Source of the DNA: an uncultured bacterium
Lineage (GTDB): Bacteria; Bacillota; Clostridia; Lachnospirales; Lachnospiraceae
Assembly: GCA_947175015.1 (NCBI GenBank)
Contig: CAMWLE010000028.1
Location: 1 to 37,407 of the forward strand
Reading direction: 5' to 3'
DNA: 37,407 bases
Below the pieces are notes generated by a model. It saw nothing but the letters and a program-made list of their open reading frames with translations, was not told where the DNA came from and did no database searches. Below, piece by piece: positions 33,241-37,407 of the stretch. Made by a program: the position numbers and the translations under genes. Numbering within the stretch: the stretch's first letter is position 1; each line of letters begins with the position of its first letter.

Positions 33241-33280
33241 GGGAATAAATCAGAAATGGTTTATTCCCTTTCTAATTTTT
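33241..33280 (+). terminator. Terminator after rubredoxin
   Basis: GGGAATAAA (33241-33249) and TTTATTCCC (33260-33268) with a 10-nt loop, followed by TTTCTAATTTTT. It ends the perR-rubrerythrin-rubredoxin unit. Confidence 0.85.
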
Positions 33281-33497
33281 CTATAACGTTTTTCACAGTG
33301 ATAGTATTTGTCTTTCTCATATGTTATAATAAATATGATAGTCAATTGTATAATCATTTCTATAGGGCGACGCCCGACATGAAATATGCTGCCGCCAATC
33401 ATGTAAGTTGTTGGTAAAAATGATATTCCGGCAACTTATGAATGGCATGGCTGAACTGCAACGATATTTTATAGAAAACCAGATAGGAGATCGTTAT

Positions 33498-34337
33498 ATG
33501 CTTTATGAAAAACCCAAAAAAGAAGCGCTTGCCATCCACGAACGAGCAGTAACCAAATACAATACAGCCTTACAACAAATGGAGAAACTGGGCAGTCAAC
33601 TTTATGAAAAGCGGTGCCATTGCGTTTCACTAATCCAAGAGGTTGCGTTTTTGGTAAACAGTATTGCCAATAGTCCAAAAGAATTTGACAATAAGATTTC
33701 TAAAATACAGACGGCACAGGAAACATTTAAAGAGACGGAAACATATGCTGAGGAAGCGTTGGAGGCCGCTATCAAATCAGGAGCAAGTGTTGCCGCTGGA
33801 GTAGCGGGTGGAGCTGCTGTGGTCAGTATGGCACCCACGGCAGCTATGTGGGTAGCCACAACCTTCGGAACAGCTTCCACCGGGACCGCAATATCAACCT
33901 TGACCGGCGCGGCAGCTACAAAAGCAGCGTTGGCCTGGCTCGGCGGCGGCGCATTATCCGCAGGTGGTGCAGGAATAGCCGGCGGACAGGCACTTTTGGC
34001 CTTAGCTGGCCCCATCGGCTGGGGGATCACCGGAATAACGACAGCGGCCTCTGTTTTTGCTTTGGGACATAAGAACAAGAAAATTGCAGATGAGGCCATT
34101 TCCGAAGCGAAGAAAATTACCATGGCCGGTGCAGAGTTAAATGAAACCAGTGCCAAAATTCAAAATCTCACAGAAGAAACTGTGATGCTGATGAAAGGCC
34201 TTCATAATACTGTAGAATCCTGCAAATCCTTGCATGGCGCAAACTACCTGAAACTGTCTGATGATGAGCGATACCGACTTGGAACCTTAGTGAACAACAC
34301 CTTGTCTTTGGCTGAACTGCTGAATAAAACGATTTAA
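33498..34337 (+). CDS. Unknown protein: coiled coils flanking a glycine-rich hydrophobic core
   Basis: 279 residues. I do not recognise the family. Residues 1-95 are a charged helical/coiled-coil segment (KKEALAIHERAVTKYNTALQQMEKL). Residues about 95-190 are a long Gly/Ala-rich hydrophobic block (SVAAGVAGGAAVVSMAPTAA and following) able to form several membrane-inserting helices. Residues 195-279 are again helical and charged. This helix-hydrophobic-helix layout resembles alpha-type pore-forming proteins and membrane-active toxins, but that is only a shape resemblance. The ATG at 33498 has AGGAG 8 bases upstream; the frame is open 90 bases further up without a ribosome site. It is the first gene of a three-gene operon (12-base gap to the next). 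Confidence 0.75.
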   Translation: MLYEKPKKEALAIHERAVTKYNTALQQMEKLGSQLYEKRCHCVSLIQEVAFLVNSIANSPKEFDNKISKIQTAQETFKETETYAEEALEAAIKSGASVAAGVAGGAAVVSMAPTAAMWVATTFGTASTGTAISTLTGAAATKAALAWLGGGALSAGGAGIAGGQALLALAGPIGWGITGITTAASVFALGHKNKKIADEAISEAKKITMAGAELNETSAKIQNLTEETVMLMKGLHNTVESCKSLHGANYLKLSDDERYRLGTLVNNTLSLAELLNKTI

Positions 34338-34349
34338 GGAGGCGCCGCT

Positions 34350-35810
34350 ATGGATGTTGCGCAAATCGCAAAAAGCTCTCAAGAACAGGCGGTTGCCGCA
34401 TGGATAGATTATATCAATCAATTGCGAATAAATGAGCTGCTTACTAAACTGGCCTCGCAAGACATCAATTTGGAGAACGCTTTAGCAGAACTTCAGAAGT
34501 TTAAAGACTTCATCGGAGACCCAGCACACATATTGGGCAGCACCACCACAAAGCATGGCGAAATTGCAGAGAATGCCCAGGTTTATATCTCCAATGCCAG
34601 AAGGTTAGTTGAAGGGCTATCCAGAGAGTATTCTTTTGAGGGAGTCGCCCGAACCGCACCTGAAGATTACTTGAAAAACGGCCAGCAAGTTCAGTCAAAA
34701 TTTCTGAACGGAGTAAAAGCCACCTTAAATGGGAACGGAAACGCCAACGGAATCAGGCAGCACATAGAAAAATATCCCTGGTTCGTGAAAAATGGTGGTT
34801 CCTATGACATTCCGAAAGATCAGTATGACGATATAATGCGAGTGCTGCAATTAAGGGAGAATTCTCCAACCCTCTTAACAAAAGGAGATCGGCGCTTGCT
34901 TGAGGCAATTGATTCCTTTGAAAAGGAAACAGGCCTAAGCATAACAAAGGACGTTCACCCTGCCGTAGTGAAATATGGAGAAGTTCAGCAAGGAACTGTC
35001 AACGACACCATATCTCAGGAAGAAGAATCCCTCAAAGAACGTGACCAGCAAAAACGTAACGCAGCATACAAGGCCAGTAAACCCTCACTGAAACAGGGCA
35101 CTCAGGCTACTGCTATTTCAGCAGTGGCGGAGGGCGGCATAATGTTTTGTCTCGGCATAGCAAAGAAACGCAAGCAAGGGAAGCACCTGGCGGAATTCAC
35201 GGCAGATGATTGGAAAGATGTCGGCATAGACACTGCAAAGGGAACCGCACAGGGTGGTATTCGGGGTGCGGTTATTTACACAATGACCAATTTTACCGCA
35301 ACACCAGCCGCAGTTGCCAATGCTCTGGTGACAGCATCCTTTGGTATTGCAGCACAGGCATTTCAGCTCCGACAGGGAACTATTACAATGGAAGATTTTA
35401 TAGTCAACTCGGAGGTTCTTTGTCTTGATGTATCAGTAAGCACCATTGCTTCCATATTGGGGCAGGTGTTGATTCCCGTTCCAATTCTTGGTGCAGTTAT
35501 TGGCAATATGGCAGGTATGTATATGTATCAGATTGCGAAGGACCATCTTTCCGCCAAGGAAGAGGCGTTGATGGTCAATTATCAGAAAAGCTTAGCAAAC
35601 CTCAATAAAATGCTTGATGAGCGGTATCAACAGGTGATTGCCCAACTCAAAAGAGAACTTGCCAAATACAAATCCCTCTTGGAACTGGCCTTTGACCGTA
35701 ATATCAATGTTGCTTTTGCCGGTTCCATAGCACTGGCTGAGTATGTTGGTGTACAGGCGAAAGTTGTATTGCGGAACAAAGATGATATTGATCACTATTT
35801 TACAAATTGA
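34350..35810 (+). CDS. Unknown 486-aa protein with soluble N-half and hydrophobic C-half
   Basis: Residues 1-245 are soluble, with blocks that look conserved: TTTKHGEIAENAQVYISNA (65-83), FEGVARTAPEDYLKNG (96-111) and GSYDIPKDQYDDIM (150-163). The combination of His, Glu and Asp could suit an enzyme or a partner-binding domain, but I cannot name it. Residues about 250-395 hold three Ala/Gly-rich hydrophobic stretches (AISAVAEGGIMFCLGIA; IRGAVIYTMTNFTATPAAVA; IASILGQVLIPVPILGAVIG). The end is a charged helix. AAGGAGGCGCC precedes the ATG. It sits between two other glycine-rich proteins in one operon. The end of the hydrophobic part (IPVPILGAVIGNMAG) recalls DUF697-type segments seen in the next gene. 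Confidence 0.75.
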   Translation: MDVAQIAKSSQEQAVAAWIDYINQLRINELLTKLASQDINLENALAELQKFKDFIGDPAHILGSTTTKHGEIAENAQVYISNARRLVEGLSREYSFEGVARTAPEDYLKNGQQVQSKFLNGVKATLNGNGNANGIRQHIEKYPWFVKNGGSYDIPKDQYDDIMRVLQLRENSPTLLTKGDRRLLEAIDSFEKETGLSITKDVHPAVVKYGEVQQGTVNDTISQEEESLKERDQQKRNAAYKASKPSLKQGTQATAISAVAEGGIMFCLGIAKKRKQGKHLAEFTADDWKDVGIDTAKGTAQGGIRGAVIYTMTNFTATPAAVANALVTASFGIAAQAFQLRQGTITMEDFIVNSEVLCLDVSVSTIASILGQVLIPVPILGAVIGNMAGMYMYQIAKDHLSAKEEALMVNYQKSLANLNKMLDERYQQVIAQLKRELAKYKSLLELAFDRNINVAFAGSIALAEYVGVQAKVVLRNKDDIDHYFTN

Positions 35811-35827
35811 CAGGAGGATGATTTTAG

Positions 35828-36352
35828 ATGACAGAAAATGATCAGTTCGATTATGAGGATGAATTTCTGGAAGATATCCAGGAGTATGAGTATCAGGAAA
35901 TGTTTGAAAAGGCCAACAATATCGTGCTTGGCTTTACTGCGTCTACCGGAGTCACAGGTGCAATTCCTATCCCCTTTGCCGATGCGCCTCTGCTGATTGC
36001 GCAGCAGGTGGCTATGATGGCAGCGATTAACTGTGTATTTGAATTTGACATTGAACGTGACGCGCTCACTTCCCTTGCCACCGCTGCAATTGGTGTTGGC
36101 GGCGCAACTGTGATTGGAAAAACAGTGGCGTCCAATCTTCTGAAATTGATCCCAGGGGTAGGTACCGTTGCCGGCGGTGCAATCTCCGCCGGTACAGCAG
36201 GGATTATTACCTTGGCTTTGGGAAAATCCTATATAGAAGTATGTAAAGCAATCAAAATGGGGAAATTGAATCAGAACGATTTAACGAAAAAAGCCGGAAT
36301 AGATATGCTGAAAAAATCCTTTAAGGAACAGTTAAAACAGAATAAGAAATAA
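35828..36352 (+). CDS. DUF697-like membrane-associated protein without a GTPase domain
   Basis: 174 residues. An acidic N-terminal tail (residues 1-30, many Asp/Glu/Tyr) leads into a DUF697-like domain: GVTGAIPIPFADAPLLIAQQ (41-60), a second hydrophobic stretch, then NLLKLIPGVGTVAGGAISAG (103-122) and ALGKSYIEVCKAI. In most proteins I know, this domain is the C-terminal part of an Era/YcjF-type GTPase, but here no G1-G4 motif exists in the gene or its neighbours. ACAGGAGGATGATTTTAG precedes the ATG. It is the last gene of the cassette, 17 bases after the 486-aa gene. An 18-bp inverted repeat lies just after the stop codon. Confidence 0.75.
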   Translation: MTENDQFDYEDEFLEDIQEYEYQEMFEKANNIVLGFTASTGVTGAIPIPFADAPLLIAQQVAMMAAINCVFEFDIERDALTSLATAAIGVGGATVIGKTVASNLLKLIPGVGTVAGGAISAGTAGIITLALGKSYIEVCKAIKMGKLNQNDLTKKAGIDMLKKSFKEQLKQNKK

Positions 36353-36361
36353 TCCTGTGCA

Positions 36362-36409
36362 GGATACCGCAAGTGGATGCGCCTCTTGCCCCATCCACTT
36401 GCGGTATCC
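36362..36409. repeat. Perfect 18-bp inverted repeat
   Basis: GGATACCGCAAGTGGATG (36362-36379), a 12-nt loop, CATCCACTTGCGGTATCC (36392-36409). No T-run follows on either strand. It lies 10 bases after the cassette and 15 bases past the stop of the small minus-strand gene, so it may end both transcripts or be a small repeat element. Confidence 0.7.
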
Positions 36410-36423
36410 ATATGGATATGGTA

Positions 36424-36539
36424 CTATTCCACAAACTGTTTCGCCCGCCCAAGGAAATCCTTTACCTGCCCAATGGTAGCCGTTATTGCAATCCCTGCAA
36501 CAATTGTTACAAATGCAACCGTTTTATGGATTCACTCAT
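36424..36539 (-). pseudogene. Small membrane protein gene with a one-base deletion
   Basis: The minus-strand ATG at 36539 reads MSESIK and then runs into a stop after RLHL. Adding one A to the A-run after ATA gives a single 38-residue frame: MSESIK, then TVAFVTIVAGIAITATIG (a membrane helix), ending QVKDFLGRAKQFVE at TAG 36424. The downstream frame reads too well as protein to be chance, in my judgement. I do not recognise the protein. No strong ribosome site is visible. Confidence 0.5.
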
Positions 36540-36569
36540 TCTATTTCTAAGCTTGTGCTCTTTTTACTT

Positions 36570-37139
36570 TTAATACCCTATCCTACCAATACATATATTC
36601 TTACACTTTATCACGAAATCGTTTCTATGTCTCTTCCCAAACTCCCTACTATCTATGGCCGACAAGAATTCTGATGTCTCACTACCATTGTCCGAAACCT
36701 TTATGTCTGTTGGTGCCAAAGATACTCCGGCTTCTCCCGCATATGGGCACACTCCGTTTTCATGATGATGCGCTTCATGATCTCCGCAGTAATAATACGG
36801 TTCGTCTGTTCCCACTGCCCCGGCCGCTTCTCCCGCATATGGGCACACTCCGTTTTCATGATGATGCGCTTCATGATCTCCGCAGTAATAATACGGTTCG
36901 TCTGTTCCCACTGCCCCGGCCGCTTCTCCCGCATATGGGCACACTCCGTTTTCATGATGATGCGCTTCATGCCCCCCACAGTAATAATATGTCACACTAT
37001 TGGGAGTACTCTGCCCACAATGCTGTCCACCGCTCCCTCCATGATGCCCCTGGGCCAAAACTGTAACCATGGACACCGGAGAAAAGATTAACACTCCTGC
37101 CAATACCCCAGATAACAAACAGCGATTTACTCGTCTCAT
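36570..37139 (-). CDS. Exported His/Cys-rich repeat protein (metal-binding look)
   Basis: 189 residues. The signal peptide covers residues 1-30 (RCLLSGVLAGVLIFSPVSMVTVLA-Q). The mature part starts GHHGGSGGQHCGQ, then three copies of a unit YYYCG(G/D)HEAHHHENGVCPYAG. This YYCxxHxAHxHxxGxCPY signature recurs in exported Firmicute proteins, and its Cys and His spacing suits Zn or another transition metal. Copies are 32 residues apart, joined by EAAGAVGTDEP. The C-terminal 50 residues are unrelated. AAGGAGG lies 8-9 bases before the ATG. Function in metal scavenging or sensing is inferred only. Confidence 0.75.
   Translation of the reverse strand: MRRVNRCLLSGVLAGVLIFSPVSMVTVLAQGHHGGSGGQHCGQSTPNSVTYYYCGGHEAHHHENGVCPYAGEAAGAVGTDEPYYYCGDHEAHHHENGVCPYAGEAAGAVGTDEPYYYCGDHEAHHHENGVCPYAGEAGVSLAPTDIKVSDNGSETSEFLSAIDSREFGKRHRNDFVIKCKNICIGRIGY
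36731..36978 (-). repeat. Tandem 96-bp repeats in the His/Cys-rich gene
   Basis: Units begin at 36731, 36827 and 36923 (plus-strand cttctcccgcatatgggcac). The first two 96-bp units read as identical, and the third is identical for about 49 bp and then diverges. Identity at the DNA level indicates a recent duplication. Confidence 0.9.
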
Positions 37140-37358
37140 TCTCTTTTCCTCCTTACATTTGAATCTCTCATCTGTTCTGTCTGCATCGTATCCATAAGAA
37201 TTTTTTCTAATACAAACATCTCTTATCTATTTTCTTCATTATACAAAAGTGCATATCAAAAAGCAACCGCCTTATATACTTTTATTCACTTTTTCGGCAG
37301 GTTCTCTATTCAAACTTCTCACTCCACCATACTAACCACATCAAAAAGAGCTGCTGTT

Positions 37359-37385
37359 GTTACTGTTCACTCCGTGACCAGTAAC
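37359..37385. repeat. Palindromic element at the window edge
   Basis: GTTACTG (37359-37365), a 13-nt loop TTCACTCCGTGAC, CAGTAAC (37379-37385). The loop contains a further TCAC/GTGA pairing. The rest of 37140-37407 is the upstream region of the His/Cys-rich gene, and no other gene is visible. Confidence 0.45.
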
Positions 37386-37407
37386 TGATGCACAGAAATC
37401 GCAAATG

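Noticed and set aside
36731..36978. CRISPR array
   Set aside because: The repeats are contiguous, in frame and without unique spacers. The same holds for 19491-19658 and 30039-30362, and no cas gene is present.
36674..37091. Plus-strand frames with striking repeats opposite the His/Cys-rich gene
   Set aside because: They are antisense reflections of the 96-bp repeats. The minus strand has the signal peptide, ribosome site and metal-site signature.

Overview
The window looks like chromosome of a gut Firmicute of the Lachnospiraceae/Clostridia type. The evidence is moderate-to-low GC with AT-rich intergenic DNA, strong AGGAGG-type ribosome binding sites, M56/BlaI and GntR/ABC modules, a VanG-type ligase with a VanT racemase, a PerR-like Fur regulator beside rubrerythrin and rubredoxin (anaerobe peroxide defence), Rpn-family nucleases and a holin-like toxin. 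The genus cannot be fixed from sequence reading alone.

Layout. 1-1.7 kb: a decayed Rpn nuclease fused in frame to a deleted tyrosine integrase, pointing at a tRNA-Lys(CTT) gene. 1.9-5.6 kb: a ten-TM-type heavy-metal/manganese exporter with a 45-bp palindrome upstream, a membrane-anchored unknown, an RlmI-like rRNA methyltransferase and tRNA-Pro(CGG). 5.6-6.6 kb: about 1 kb of AT-rich DNA with no gene called. 6.6-9.2 kb: a cytosolic ParB-like/BMP-fold protein followed by a metallophosphoesterase. 9.2-11.2 kb: a BlaI/M56 pair with its operator. 11.3-14.2 kb: an unknown and a kinase-phosphatase-ligase RNA repair enzyme. 14.4-19.8 kb: AI-2E family permease, RluA pseudouridine synthase, Rpn nuclease and RsmF-like methyltransferase. 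19.9-24.4 kb: response regulator and histidine kinase, then a GntR-ATPase-permease operon with a palindromic operator around its promoter. 24.5-27.6 kb: a degenerate mini integrative element with 16-bp direct repeats at its ends, two regulators with twin operators, a 26-aa holin-like toxin with an apparent antisense RNA, and an integrase broken by one TGA. 27.7-31.7 kb: vanG and vanT. 31.9-33.2 kb: perR-like regulator, rubrerythrin and a 57-aa rubredoxin. 33.5-36.4 kb: a three-gene cassette of glycine-rich hydrophobic proteins, the last with a DUF697-like domain but without the usual GTPase. 36.4-37.1 kb: a one-base-frameshifted small membrane protein and an exported His/Cys-rich repeat protein.

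How parts work together. The blaI/M56, GntR-ABC and kinase/regulator sets are self-contained sensing units with visible promoters. VanG and VanT would make and use D-serine for peptidoglycan precursors, but no vanXY dipeptidase or vanR/S pair adjoins them. PerR, rubrerythrin and rubredoxin form one peroxide-detoxification block. The RNA repair enzyme and the cassette at 33.5-36.4 kb are the best candidates for less-described biology. A recurrent local feature is in-frame tandem-repeat expansion inside five different genes (M56 protein, RluA, RsmF, VanT and the exported His-rich protein).
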